From positions 124,001 through 188,000 of the forward strand of contig NZ_LR130786.1 of assembly GCF_900626135.1 (NCBI RefSeq): 64,000 bases of DNA. The letters run 5' to 3'. The DNA comes from Senegalia massiliensis. GTDB taxonomy: Bacteria > Bacillota > Clostridia > Tissierellales > SIT17. The notes under the pieces are model-generated. The model had not been told where the DNA came from, searched no databases, and worked only from the letters and a program-made list of their open reading frames with translations. The translations under genes were made by a program, and so were the position numbers. Below, in pieces: positions 27,483-36,185 of this stretch (the stretch's first letter is position 1; each line of letters opens with the position of its first letter).

Positions 27483-28790
27483 TTATTCAAATACTTTTTG
27501 TCCATCTACTTCAGTTTCTAAAGCTTTTAATGATCTTTCAACTAAATCTCTTCTAAGTGCTTTCTCATCATTGCTTTCTAAACTTGGGTTTCCAAGTGGA
27601 TGAGGTATTGCAACTGCAGGAACAATTCTGTTTGCTCCAACTGTTAATGAAATAGGAACTACTGTACATATATGAACTACTGGTAGTCCTGCTCTTTCAA
27701 TTTCTTTTACCATTGTTGCACCGCAACGTGTACAGGTGCCTCAGGTAGAAGTTAATATAACTGCATCTACACCATCAGCTAGAAGTTCTTTTGAAAATTC
27801 TTCTGCAAAGGCTTTAGCACTTGCAACTGCTGTACCATTCCCTGTAGTTGTATAGAAATATCTATGAAGTTCTCCGATTTTTCCTTCTTTTTCTAAATCT
27901 CTCAATACATCTACTGGAAGTACTCTATCTGAATCTTCATTAGCATAAACAGGATCATACCCACCATGTGCAGTTTCATATGTTTCAGATGTTAAATCTT
28001 GCACACCATCTATATCATATTTACCGTACTTTGATGCACTTGATGATTCTATATGATCAGGATTTCCTTTTGGTACTATACCTCCAGAAGTAACTAATGC
28101 TATTTTAGCCTTAGTAATATCCTTAACTGCTGGATTTGGATCTACTCTATCAAAACTTGGCATAGGATATTCTGTTTCAAATTCTTTATTATTTAACTTC
28201 TTGATGAGCATATCTACAGCTCTTTTTGATCCTCTCTCATCAGCGAAATAATTTTTCCTAATACCTCTTGGCATATAACCTTCTTCTTTTGGAGAACCTA
28301 CTTCTTCTCCTTTAGCAAGTTTTAAAGCTAAAGGTGCCATTGTCTTGATTGCTTTTCTCATACCTGCTGCACTATTTTTAGTTTTTACTATATATACATC
28401 CTTCTTAAACATATCTGCACCAGGGTTCTCTTCATACATTCCAGTTAATACAGGAATATTTAAGTTTTCTTTTACAGCAGCAGTTATAGTACCACATGCT
28501 ACTCCATATCTACCTGCATTAAAAGCAGGACCTGCAACGAATAAATCTGGATCATACTTCTTTACCATATCTAAAACTTCAGATTTTGCTTCCTCTAAAT
28601 TTTCATTGAAATATGAGTCACCACATATTATAGTAGCTACTATTTCAGCTTCATCACCTAATTTTTTAGCAAGTTCCATACCAGGACCTACTACTTCTTC
28701 TCTTACTTCTGGTTTATAATCTGCTTTTTCTTCACCACCAATACCAGCAAAAAACTGGTTAATGTAATGAACTACTTTTAATTTACTCAT
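27483..28790 (-). CDS. grdB: Glycine reductase component B gamma subunit, selenoprotein GrdB
   Basis: This 435-residue selenoprotein activates glycine and passes it as a carboxymethyl group to GrdA. The frame is interrupted only by a TGA at 27743-27741, codon 350. The flanking sequence VILTST-U-GTCTRCGATM has the Sec-x2-Cys-x2-Cys site of the family, so UGA is read as selenocysteine. Naive ORF calling would give two genes (349 and 76 codons). N-terminal hallmarks are VVHYINQFFAGIGGEEKA and FVAGPAFNAGRYGVACG. A GCACC/GGTGC hairpin just after the UGA may be the SECIS element. GrdE supplies the pyruvoyl-bearing partner subunit. Confidence 0.96.
27718..27743 (-). other. Selenocysteine UGA and SECIS-like hairpin in grdB
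   Basis: UGA at 27743-27741 is followed one base later by GCACC (27739-27735), a 12-base loop and GGTGC (27722-27718). This is where bacterial SECIS hairpins occur. The loop was not modelled. Confidence 0.75.
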
Positions 28791-28825
28791 TATTTCCCCC
28801 CTCTCGAATTTTTCGGGTGTATTTA

Positions 28826-29302
28826 TTAGTCATCAAATTTACAAAATTCTTCTCTTATATCTTTCATTTCTTCAATTATTTCATCTACTTCAAGAACCAT
28901 TTCCATCATACCTATTTGGTCTTCATATACTTCTTCATCTACTTCATTTTTGAATTGTGGTTCTACAGCATGATAAACTCTAAGTCCTAACTGGACTCCT
29001 GCTAATGGACCAGCAAATGTAGGGTCTCCAGCTGTTACAGTTTCTGCAGCTAATCCTGCAGCTTCTGCTTCAGCAGCACCTAAAACTACGATTACATTTT
29101 CTGCACCGTGTTTTTCAGTAATATCTTTAACCCTCTTTTGATTTTCTAAGTCCATTGCTCCTGCGGCAGTTCAGACAAAACACTCAGTTGATGAGAACAC
29201 AACTTCCGCTTCTGTTGATTTTAGGCATTCTTCCATAGCAGGACCAGGAATTCCATCTCTGTCCCCTATGATAACAACTTTTTTGCCATCATATAAGCTC
29301 AT
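28826..29302 (-). CDS. grdA: Glycine reductase selenoprotein A, GrdA
   Basis: This 158-residue carrier selenoprotein receives the carboxymethyl group from component B and is reduced by thioredoxin. The ATG at 29302 follows AAAGGATG. The frame reads [31 protein letters not shown] and then CFV-U-TAAGAMD, with the UGA at 29173-29171 as codon 44, the known Sec position of this family. After it the protein continues [16 protein letters not shown] to an acidic end. A simple ORF call sees only residues 50-158. Expression needs the Sec machinery (SelA, SelB, SelC, SelD), none of which is in this window. Confidence 0.97.
29171..29173 (-). other. Selenocysteine UGA codon of grdA
   Basis: In-frame UGA as codon 44, in the context CFV-U-TAAG with the redox Cys three residues before it. 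The segment following (ACTGCCGCAGGAGCAATGG) could form a short hairpin. Confidence 0.85.
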
Positions 29303-29341
29303 CTTTAACATCCTTTCTATTTGTGAATTATATTTTTTATA

Positions 29342-30628
29342 TTAATATCCTTTACTAGTTAACTTGTTAAATCCTAATTCATTAGTAGCACCAGTTATTG
29401 CTTGTATTTCTACAAATATACTACCATCTTCTTTAAGACTTCCATCAAATCCACCAGCAATAGTATCTACTACATTAACATGACCTATAACTTTATCCAT
29501 TGGTGGTAATTCAATAGTTTCATTTGCATTTCCACCTGTTACAACAGCATCAGCTTTAGGATCTGCATCAGCAAGAGATTGACTTGCTCCGTCACGACCT
29601 GCATACTCATCTGTTATTATTACAGTGTCAATATTTTTATCTTCAATCTTCTTACAGTTCATAATTAAGTCTGTATCTGGATTACCAAAACCTTCTTGAG
29701 AAATAATTACTCCATCTAATCCTAGATATTCTGCTAATTTAGCTGACCAATCAGATGATCTTTCTTTATCTGCAAGATAAACATTCTCATTTGTTATAAT
29801 CATTCCAACAAAATTTATTTCTTTTCCATGTTTTTCAAACAAATCATGAATTACTGGATTATTTAAGTGGTGATAAGTTGTATTTTTGTCACAAGCAGAA
29901 ACACAATTCCCACTAATTATTGCTCCATCCATTATCTCTGTTGGATAAATCATTGTAGAAAGAGTTTGCTTTGCATCTACACCGTATACATATGTATCAT
30001 GCATTAAACCTTGACTTTGAAGCATTTGTACATATGCAACTTTTGGAAGGTCAGGATACTTCTCTACACTTTTTAAAAGTGGTAAAGTTTCATACTCATT
30101 AACCTCATCTGGTTCAACATCTTTACCAGCTTCTCCTAAGTATTTAGAAGCTTTAAGTCCTACCATTCTAAGTGCTTTTTCGTGCTCATGTTGTTTTAGA
30201 TCTTCTTTAACATCAATAGAAATAACAACATTATTTAACTTAGAAAAAGGTGTATACTCAGCTCCAGGTCCTTTCATGTCTATAATACCTTCTTGAAAAG
30301 CAACTATTTTACCAGTTGTTACTACTGCTGCTCCCTTTAAGACATGAGTTCTTCCTGAACCCACTGTACCTACCTTTGATAATACTCCTGGATAAATTCC
30401 TCCAGAACCTTCTACCTTAACTCTAGGTTCAATTACATCCTTTACGGGTGTAATTCTAATGCTTTCACCTGGTCTAGCCATCTCTATGTTAATATCAGTA
30501 ATGTTCTCATCCTCTAATAATAGATTCTTAAGTTCATCCTCATTTACATAAAGTACGCCATTATCAACCTTTGTTTCTTCTCCAAATTGAACATCCTTAA
30601 TATGGATATTACCTAATTCCAGGCGCAT
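29342..30628 (-). CDS. grdE: Glycine reductase component B alpha/beta proprotein, GrdE
   Basis: This 428-residue precursor is cleaved at an Asn-Cys bond to give two subunits, the downstream one carrying a pyruvoyl group that binds glycine as a Schiff base. The cleavage site is visible as IISGNCVSACDKN. With the ATG at 30628 the cysteine is residue 242, the position known for GrdE, which supports this start over a GTG three codons earlier. AGGAGGTG precedes it. Family segments GSGGIYPGVLSKVGTVGSGRTHVLKG and TDEYAGRDGASQSLADADPKADAVVTGGNANE are intact. Confidence 0.95.
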   Translation of the reverse strand: MRLELGNIHIKDVQFGEETKVDNGVLYVNEDELKNLLLEDENITDINIEMARPGESIRITPVKDVIEPRVKVEGSGGIYPGVLSKVGTVGSGRTHVLKGAAVVTTGKIVAFQEGIIDMKGPGAEYTPFSKLNNVVISIDVKEDLKQHEHEKALRMVGLKASKYLGEAGKDVEPDEVNEYETLPLLKSVEKYPDLPKVAYVQMLQSQGLMHDTYVYGVDAKQTLSTMIYPTEIMDGAIISGNCVSACDKNTTYHHLNNPVIHDLFEKHGKEINFVGMIITNENVYLADKERSSDWSAKLAEYLGLDGVIISQEGFGNPDTDLIMNCKKIEDKNIDTVIITDEYAGRDGASQSLADADPKADAVVTGGNANETIELPPMDKVIGHVNVVDTIAGGFDGSLKEDGSIFVEIQAITGATNELGFNKLTSKGY

Positions 30629-30654
30629 ACATTTCACCTCCTCTTTTTGTTTGG

Positions 30655-30677
30655 CTAAGACTATTTAATAGTCTTAG
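30655..30677 (-). other. Hairpin between trxA and grdE
   Basis: CTAAGACTA and TAGTCTTAG pair perfectly around TTTAA just after the trxA stop, without a U tract. It is probably an mRNA processing or stabilising element ahead of grdE. Confidence 0.45.
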
Positions 30678-30682
30678 AAAAT

Positions 30683-31000
30683 TTATATATATTTTTTTAT
30701 CATTTCTTCAATTTTTTGTGGCTTAGCATCTTCCTTAGTAAGCTCATCTTTCTTTTCTCCATCTTTATAAATAGTCACTGTAGGAAGACCTAATACTTTT
30801 TGTTTTATAGCAAGTCTTCTAGCTGAAGACGTATCAAGTTTTACAAACTTGATTTTATCAGCATATTTTTCTTCTAATTCTTCAATATGTGGCATAAGTG
30901 CCTTACAAGGTTCACAACTCTTACCCCAAAAGTCTACTAATACATAACCGTCTGCTTCCAAAACCTCTTCTTCAAATGTTTTTTTATCTACCTCTAACAT
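30683..31000 (-). CDS. trxA: Glycine reductase-associated thioredoxin
   Basis: This 105-residue thioredoxin fold protein delivers electrons to GrdA. The active site reads GKSCEPCKAL (Cys29 and Cys32), so CEPC replaces the general CGPC, and Gly-Lys-Ser replaces the usual W-A-x. Variant active sites are known for thioredoxins encoded in grd operons and probably tune specificity for selenoprotein A. The cis-Pro loop LGLPTVTIYKDG is present. It lies between trxB (47 bases) and grdE. Confidence 0.93.
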   Translation of the reverse strand: MLEVDKKTFEEEVLEADGYVLVDFWGKSCEPCKALMPHIEELEEKYADKIKFVKLDTSSARRLAIKQKVLGLPTVTIYKDGEKKDELTKEDAKPQKIEEMIKKYI

Positions 31001-31047
31001 TTTTACACCCTCCTTTTAAATAGGTCTTTATTAAATAATGAGAAATA

Positions 31048-31995
31048 TTATTCCTCAAAATTTTCTCCAATATACTTTTCAGCTTGAATTGCTGCAATTG
31101 CACCATCTGATGTAGCAGTTACTACTTGTCTAAGAGATTTTTGTCTTATATCTCCAGCTACAAAAACTCCATCAATATTTGTATGCATATTTTCATCACC
31201 TAATAGGTAACCTCTGTCATCCATATCAATTACATTTTTAAATAAATCACTTTGAGGAAGATATCCTACTAATACAAATATTCCAAATGTACCATCATCT
31301 TCATTTGCAACTACTTCAGTTTCTTCACCTGTCTTTCTATTTCTAAGTATCATTGATTCAACAATACCATCACCTTTTATCTCTTTTACTTCAGTATCCC
31401 AAATAAAATCTATTTTGTCATTTTTAAATGCTTTTTCTTGAATTGATTTTGCAGCTCTAAGTTCATCTCTTCTATGAACTATAGTTACTTTTCTAGCAAA
31501 TTTAGATATAAATAGTGATTCTTCAACTGCTGTATCTCCTCCACCAATCACATATACATCAAAGTCCTCAAAAAATGCTGCGTCACATGTAGCACAATAA
31601 GAAACACCTTTACCAGTAAACTCTTTCTCTCCTGGTGCTCCTAAAAGTCTCGGTTTAGCTCCTGCTGCTATTATTACAGCTCTAGCTTGATATTCATCTT
31701 TACTTCCTTTAACTACTTTTATTTCTTTTTCTAAATCTATTTCTGTAATTTCATCAATTTTTCTTTCCACATCAAAGCTATCTACTTGTTCTACCATTCT
31801 AGCAACTAATTTAGGTCCTGTAGGATCTTCAATAGAACCTGGATAGTTTTCTAACTCTTCAGTAGTTACAATTTGTCCTCCAGCCTTTTCTTTTTCTAAT
31901 ATTAAAGTATCAAGTTTTGCTCTTCCTGCATATAATCCTGCAGAAAGACCAGCTGGTCCTGCACCAATTATAATTACATCGTAAATTTTATTCAT
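31048..31995 (-). CDS. trxB: Thioredoxin reductase
   Basis: This 315-residue flavoprotein reduces the adjacent thioredoxin with NADPH (or another donor). It has the FAD motif IIGAGPAGLSAGLYAGRA, redox pair Cys134-Ala-Thr-Cys137 (VSYCATCDAAFF), the NADPH-binding VIGGGDTAVEES followed by HRRDELRA, and the C-terminal FAD motif VFVAGDIRQKSLRQV. The length is typical. In this operon it is the start of the electron chain to GrdA. Confidence 0.95.
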   Translation of the reverse strand: MNKIYDVIIIGAGPAGLSAGLYAGRAKLDTLILEKEKAGGQIVTTEELENYPGSIEDPTGPKLVARMVEQVDSFDVERKIDEITEIDLEKEIKVVKGSKDEYQARAVIIAAGAKPRLLGAPGEKEFTGKGVSYCATCDAAFFEDFDVYVIGGGDTAVEESLFISKFARKVTIVHRRDELRAAKSIQEKAFKNDKIDFIWDTEVKEIKGDGIVESMILRNRKTGEETEVVANEDDGTFGIFVLVGYLPQSDLFKNVIDMDDRGYLLGDENMHTNIDGVFVAGDIRQKSLRQVVTATSDGAIAAIQAEKYIGENFEE

Positions 31996-32069
31996 TGTTC
32001 CAACTCCTTTTATAATATAGTCCTCATTGTAAATTATACCTTAACACAAGGATTTTTAAACAATTTTTA

Positions 32070-32441
32070 TTATTTCTTAATACAATTACCTATTAATGAT
32101 AAATCTACAACCTTAAAATCTTCTAAAGAATTTTCATCATACTTTCTATTTCCAATTTTATTTATAAATTTATCTGCTGTAACTATAGAGTCTTCTATCA
32201 CCATTAATGACTCTATATCTAATGTATTAGTTTCTTTAGATATTATAACTGACTTATATGGTGTCTCATTAGGCTTGATACTACCTGATAACGGATGTGT
32301 TAATAACTTATGTCCTAAATGTATTTTATCTCGTACATATTCTAAGACTTCTATATATGATATTTTCAAATAATCTACTTTGAACTTTTCATTATATCTT
32401 TTATGTACTAAGGGATTATTAGTTATTATATACTCTGTCAT
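32070..32441 (-). CDS. grdX: GrdX protein
   Basis: This 123-residue protein is the first gene of the glycine reductase operon, directly after the glycine riboswitch. The sequence begins MTEYIITNNPLVHKRY and contains HLGHKLLTHPLSGSIKPNETPYKSV, characteristic of GrdX, which is conserved in grd operons but has no established role. I use the ATG at 32441 after AGGAGTG; upstream in-frame codons overlap the riboswitch terminator and are not translated. No cofactor motif or membrane segment is visible. Confidence 0.88.
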   Translation of the reverse strand: MTEYIITNNPLVHKRYNEKFKVDYLKISYIEVLEYVRDKIHLGHKLLTHPLSGSIKPNETPYKSVIISKETNTLDIESLMVIEDSIVTADKFINKIGNRKYDENSLEDFKVVDLSLIGNCIKK

Positions 32442-32486
32442 TTTTTCACTCCTCAACCTTAGGAAAAGGTTTTTTAAAAAAGTATT

Positions 32487-32521
32487 AAAAAAGAGCATAA
32501 GCACTCAAGGTGCCTATGCTC
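32487..32521 (-). terminator. Riboswitch-controlled terminator upstream of grdX
   Basis: GAGCATAGGCAC and GTGCTTATGCTC pair with one G-U and are followed by UUUUUU. The 5' arm overlaps the closing CAGAG strand of the second aptamer. Glycine binding should therefore block hairpin formation and turn the operon on. Confidence 0.85.
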
Positions 32522-32685
32522 TGTTCTTGACCTGAGAGATTCTTCCTTAAATAAGGAGTTGCTCCTTCGGTGCTTTCGCTTTTCAGAGTGCCATCCAAAA
32601 ACGGTCCTTTTGCCTGAAAGTTTCACTACAGTTTGGCTTTCTGTAGCTTACCCCTTCGGCGCCAATATCTGATCTCTTCCGCAAT
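32515..32685 (-). promoter_or_regulatory. Tandem glycine riboswitch
   Basis: The grdX leader contains two glycine aptamers in series. The first runs from GGAAGAGATC (near 32680) through GGCGCCGAAGGGGTAAGC to CTTTCAGGCAAAAGGACC. The second runs from CACTCTG (near 32590) through AGCACCGAAGGAGCAA to ATCTCTCAGGTCAAGAACAG. These are the conserved gcvT-type core segments. Such switches usually activate glycine use, which fits glycine reductase. Confidence 0.95.
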
Positions 32686-32723
32686 TTTCATTTGGCAAAT
32701 ATTCAATTCTTTAATTCAATTAC

Positions 32724-32752
32724 ATTATAATATATTGTTATAGATAATACAA
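32724..32752 (-). promoter_or_regulatory. Promoter of the glycine reductase operon
   Basis: -35 TTGTAT (32747-32752), 17 bases, -10 TATAAT (32724-32729) on the minus strand, about 40 bases before the first aptamer. It is sigma-A type; I see no -24/-12 element here. Confidence 0.75.
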
Positions 32753-32793
32753 TACTTTTTATAAGTTTTTTTATGTTTTTGTTAAAAAATTAT

Positions 32794-33900
32794 CTACCTG
32801 ATTTTTATTAACTCGTAATTTAAGCTACCTAGTCCTATTTGTTCACAATAATTTAATATTTTTTTACCATCTACATTATGTATTGATTTAAATTTATCAT
32901 CACCATTAATGTGATTATGAGAAAGCTTACTATCTCTATTCCCTATAGCTTTATCTATAAGATCAATACTTGCTTTATCAATTGCAACTGGATCAAATGA
33001 TGCAAGTATTCCTATATCATTTACTATAGGTACATCATTCCACGGTACACAATCACATAATGGAGTTACATTCATAATAAAGTTAAAATAAGCCACCTTT
33101 TCTTTTTTGTTTTTTACAGCCCCATATGCATATTCAGCCATTTTTTCTAAAAAAACATCAGAGTCAGTCTCCCACTTAACTTCTATAGCCCTTGTAGGAC
33201 AAACTGTAGTACACTCTCCACATCCAATACAAATGTCATGTTGAATGTTCGCCTTCTCCTCTATATCTATAGCATCTACTGGACAATTTCTAGAGCATAT
33301 ACCACAAGATATACATCTATCTTTTGATACAGATGGTTTTGCATCTGAATGTTGAATTTGTTTACCACTTGCAGAAGCACATCCCATAGCTAAATTCTTT
33401 ATAGTTCCTCCAAATCCTGCCATCCCATGTCCTTTTACATGACTTAATACAATCATAGAATTTGCATTATAAATATCTCCCGCAATTTTTGCTGTTTTAC
33501 AATTTTTCTGTTTTATTTCTACATCAATAGAATTTTTACTATACAATCCATCAGCTATTATAATTGGTGCATTTACTACTGAATATGCAAATCCATTTTC
33601 AATGGCAGTTTTTATATGTACTACACTATTTGTTCTACTACCAGTATAAAGAGTGTTTGTATCAGTTAAAAATGGACTTGCTCCATATTCTTTTACTTTA
33701 TCTACAATTTGCCTTGCAAATGTTGGATGTAAATAAGCATGTCTTCCTTTTTCCCCAAAATGAACTTTAATTGCTGTAATATCTTGTTTATTTAATATTT
33801 CTTTTATTCCTGCTTTATCAAACAATCTCTTTAACTTATTATGAATATTATCTTGTTCTTTATCTGCCTTAAAATCCACAAAGTAAACTTTACTTTCCAT
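32794..33900 (-). CDS. DUF362 protein with two 4Fe-4S clusters
   Basis: This 368-residue protein has an N-terminal DUF362 domain (VKVHFGEKGRHAYLHPTFARQIVD, LTDTNTLYTGSRT, VLSHVKGHGMAGFGGTIKNLAMGCAS). It carries a ferredoxin-like insert with two CxxCxxCxxxCP sets at residues 196-206 and 224-234, ligating two 4Fe-4S clusters. Such proteins are common in anaerobes and are usually annotated as ferredoxin-like or uncharacterised; a redox role is inferred, the substrate unknown. I use the ATG at 33900 after GGGGG. It stands alone upstream of the glycine reductase promoter. Confidence 0.88.
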   Translation of the reverse strand: MESKVYFVDFKADKEQDNIHNKLKRLFDKAGIKEILNKQDITAIKVHFGEKGRHAYLHPTFARQIVDKVKEYGASPFLTDTNTLYTGSRTNSVVHIKTAIENGFAYSVVNAPIIIADGLYSKNSIDVEIKQKNCKTAKIAGDIYNANSMIVLSHVKGHGMAGFGGTIKNLAMGCASASGKQIQHSDAKPSVSKDRCISCGICSRNCPVDAIDIEEKANIQHDICIGCGECTTVCPTRAIEVKWETDSDVFLEKMAEYAYGAVKNKKEKVAYFNFIMNVTPLCDCVPWNDVPIVNDIGILASFDPVAIDKASIDLIDKAIGNRDSKLSHNHINGDDKFKSIHNVDGKKILNYCEQIGLGSLNYELIKIR

Positions 33901-33953
33901 AAATTTAACCCCCATTAAAATTTATTATTTCTTTTATTCTATTATATTATAAA

Positions 33954-33978
33954 AAAAGAACCTATACTAGGCTCTTTT
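33954..33978 (-). terminator. Terminator of the Na/Pi cotransporter gene
   Basis: AAAAGA-CCTA and TAGG-TCTTTT pair with one mismatch around TAC, overlapping the region just after the stop codon. The transcript then runs into a U tract. Confidence 0.6.
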
Positions 33979-33979
33979 A

Positions 33980-35596
33980 TCATTGTTTTACTTCTTTATT
34001 TTCTATTGCATCAATTATTGATAAAGCTACATTAGAAGAATGATCTGAAATTCTTTCTAAATTACTTATTGTATCTAAGAATACAATTCCCGATGTAGGA
34101 TTACAAGTAAAATCATTTAATCTTTTTATATGGTTTGCTCTGTAATTTTGTTCCATTTTATCAATTACAGATTCATATTCTATAACTCTTCTTGCCATTT
34201 TTTCATCAGCAGTTTTAAATGCTGTTAAGGATAATGCGAATGCATCTTCTACATTTTCAAACATCTTATGAAGCTCATCTAATGCACTATCAGACAATTT
34301 AACTTTATTATCTATTCGATATTGAGCAAGTTCTGCAATATTATCTGCATGATCACCAACTCTTTCTAAGTCATTTACAGTGTTTAAAAGTGTAGTCAAT
34401 GTTCCATGTTGTTCATATGTTAATGATGCTCTAGTAAGTTCAGCTAAATATTCTGTGATATCTCTTTCTAATTGATTTATTCTTTTCTCTTCTTCAAAAA
34501 CTTTTCTAGTTAATTTTTCATCATTATTATAAAATGCTTTTTTTGCAGTGTTTAAGTTCTCTTTTACTATTTTACCCATTCTTAAAACTTCTCTAGATGC
34601 CATTCCTACAGCAATTGAAGGTGTCTCTATTATTCTAGAGTCTAAATATTTTAATCCAACTACTTCTGTATCTTCACCACGAACTAATTTTTTAGCTGCC
34701 ATTACAATAAATCCTGCAAATGGTAATTGAATTAAAACATTTGTAATATTAAATATTGTATGCGCATTAGCTATTCTTCTTTGTGGATCATCTGAGATAT
34801 TTGTTACTATATATTCAATTGGTATATGAAGTACAATCATAAATAATAATGTTCCTATTATATTAAATAATAAATGCATAATTGCTGCTCTTTTAGCTGT
34901 CTTGCTAGCTCCTATACTTGATAGTAAAGCTGTTGTACATGTTCCTATATTTTCACCATAAAGTATTGGTAAAGCCATTTCTAAAGTTATCAAATCTTGA
35001 CTTGCAAGTGCAAGTAAAAGCCCCATAGAAGCACTACTACTTTGCACTGCTACTGTTAAACCAAACCCTGCTAATAAACCTAATATAGGGTTTTCTAAAT
35101 TACTTAATATGTCTACAAATACTTGAGACTCTTGAAGTGGAGATAATGCTTCTTTCATAAAATCCATACCTATGAAAAGTATAGAAAATCCTATTAAAAC
35201 CTCTGCTATTTCCTTATATTTTTTCGTAGATGTAAATAACCATATTGCCACCCCAATTGTTATTACAAGAGGAGCTATATCTGTAAGTTTAAATGCTATA
35301 AGTTGTGCAGTAAATGTTGTACCAATATTTGCACCCATTATAATTCCTATTGCTTGACTTAAATTCATGATTCCTGCATTTACAAATCCTACAACCATTA
35401 CTGTCGTTGCACTACTACTTTGTATAAGTATTGTCACTAAAGCTCCTACAAAAACTCCAATAAAACGATTTTTAGTAAGTATACTTATAAGACTTTTCAT
35501 TTTATCTCCGGCAACTTTTTGAAGTCCCATTCCCATCATATTCATACCATATAAAAATAAGGCGAGTCCTCCTAATACACCGATAAGAATCTTCAT
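33980..35596 (-). CDS. Na/Pi cotransporter family protein with PhoU-like domain
   Basis: This 538-residue protein has two NptA-type sodium/phosphate repeats in its membrane half (LVTILIQSSSATTVMVVGFVNAG and LTVAVQSSSASMGLLLALA carry the QSSSA signatures). From about residue 340 a cytosolic helical PhoU-like domain follows, with NDLERVGDHADNIAELA and SNLERISDHSSNVA metal-binding-type motifs. It probably imports or balances phosphate. I start at the ATG at 35596 because AGGAGG is 8 bases upstream. A tandem TTAACA box lies upstream of the gene. Confidence 0.92.
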   Translation of the reverse strand: MKILIGVLGGLALFLYGMNMMGMGLQKVAGDKMKSLISILTKNRFIGVFVGALVTILIQSSSATTVMVVGFVNAGIMNLSQAIGIIMGANIGTTFTAQLIAFKLTDIAPLVITIGVAIWLFTSTKKYKEIAEVLIGFSILFIGMDFMKEALSPLQESQVFVDILSNLENPILGLLAGFGLTVAVQSSSASMGLLLALASQDLITLEMALPILYGENIGTCTTALLSSIGASKTAKRAAIMHLLFNIIGTLLFMIVLHIPIEYIVTNISDDPQRRIANAHTIFNITNVLIQLPFAGFIVMAAKKLVRGEDTEVVGLKYLDSRIIETPSIAVGMASREVLRMGKIVKENLNTAKKAFYNNDEKLTRKVFEEEKRINQLERDITEYLAELTRASLTYEQHGTLTTLLNTVNDLERVGDHADNIAELAQYRIDNKVKLSDSALDELHKMFENVEDAFALSLTAFKTADEKMARRVIEYESVIDKMEQNYRANHIKRLNDFTCNPTSGIVFLDTISNLERISDHSSNVALSIIDAIENKEVKQ

Positions 35597-35665
35597 TCGC
35601 AATCCTCCTAATCAATTAAATATTTTACGCACAAGTACTATAATACAATAAAATATATGGAGTTA

Positions 35666-35695
35666 TGTTAAATCCATGTTAAATCTGAATGTGAA
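35666..35695 (-). promoter_or_regulatory. Candidate Pho box upstream of Na/Pi cotransporter
   Basis: Two perfect TTAACA hexamers lie exactly 11 bases apart (35666-35671 and 35677-35682 on the minus strand), with a third, TTCACA, 13 bases further upstream. This is the tandem pattern bound by PhoP in Gram-positive bacteria. The downstream -10 is ambiguous. Confidence 0.5.
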
Positions 35696-35697
35696 AT

Positions 35698-36168
35698 TTA
35701 AATCATATTTGGAAAGTTTATTTGTCTTAATGCCTCGTATACGATTATATTTACTGAATTAGATAAATTAAGTGATCTTGCATTTTCATTTTTAAGCATA
35801 GGAATTCTCATAGTTTTTTCCTTGTTTTCATTTAATATTTCTTCAGGAATACCTTTAGTTTCTTTACCAAAAATAAGATAACATTCATTACTAAAGCTCA
35901 TATCAGTATAAGAATTGCTAGATTTAGTTGTAGCATAAAAAAACTTATTTGAATTATTTTTTTGCTTAAACTCTTCAAAACTATCATAATAATATATATC
36001 TAATAAATCCCAATAATCAAGACCTGCTCTTTTAAGGTATTTATTTTCTAAAGAAAACCCAAGTGGTCTTATTAAATGTAATTTTGAACCTGTAGCTGCA
36101 CATGTTCTTGCTATATTTCCTGTATTCTGTGGTATTTCTGGTTCTAATAAAACTATATTGATACTCAT
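35698..36168 (-). CDS. trmL: tRNA (cytidine/uridine-34 2'-O)-methyltransferase TrmL
   Basis: This 156-residue SPOUT methyltransferase methylates the wobble ribose of tRNA-Leu isoacceptors. Motifs are NTGNIARTCAATGSKLHLIRPLGF at the N-terminus, LIFGKETKGIPEEIL, and the knotted SAM site RIPMLKNENARSLNLSNSVNIIVYEA. Length and motifs are typical of TrmL (YibK/CspR). It begins a run of minus-strand genes with the HAD phosphatase 17 bases upstream. Confidence 0.93.
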   Translation of the reverse strand: MSINIVLLEPEIPQNTGNIARTCAATGSKLHLIRPLGFSLENKYLKRAGLDYWDLLDIYYYDSFEEFKQKNNSNKFFYATTKSSNSYTDMSFSNECYLIFGKETKGIPEEILNENKEKTMRIPMLKNENARSLNLSNSVNIIVYEALRQINFPNMI

Positions 36169-36185
36169 AATTAATCTCCTTTATT

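Noticed and set aside
27483-27713. Separate 76-codon gene downstream of grdB
   Set aside because: It is the C-terminal part of GrdB after the in-frame selenocysteine UGA; the joined protein has the expected 435 residues and U-x2-C-x2-C site.
28826-29155. Separate 109-codon gene for GrdA
   Set aside because: The true start is the ATG at 29302; the frame continues through the Sec UGA at codon 44.
32690-32793. Sigma-54 promoter for the grd operon
   Set aside because: rpoN is in the window, but I find no GG-N10-GC element here; a good sigma-A promoter is present instead.
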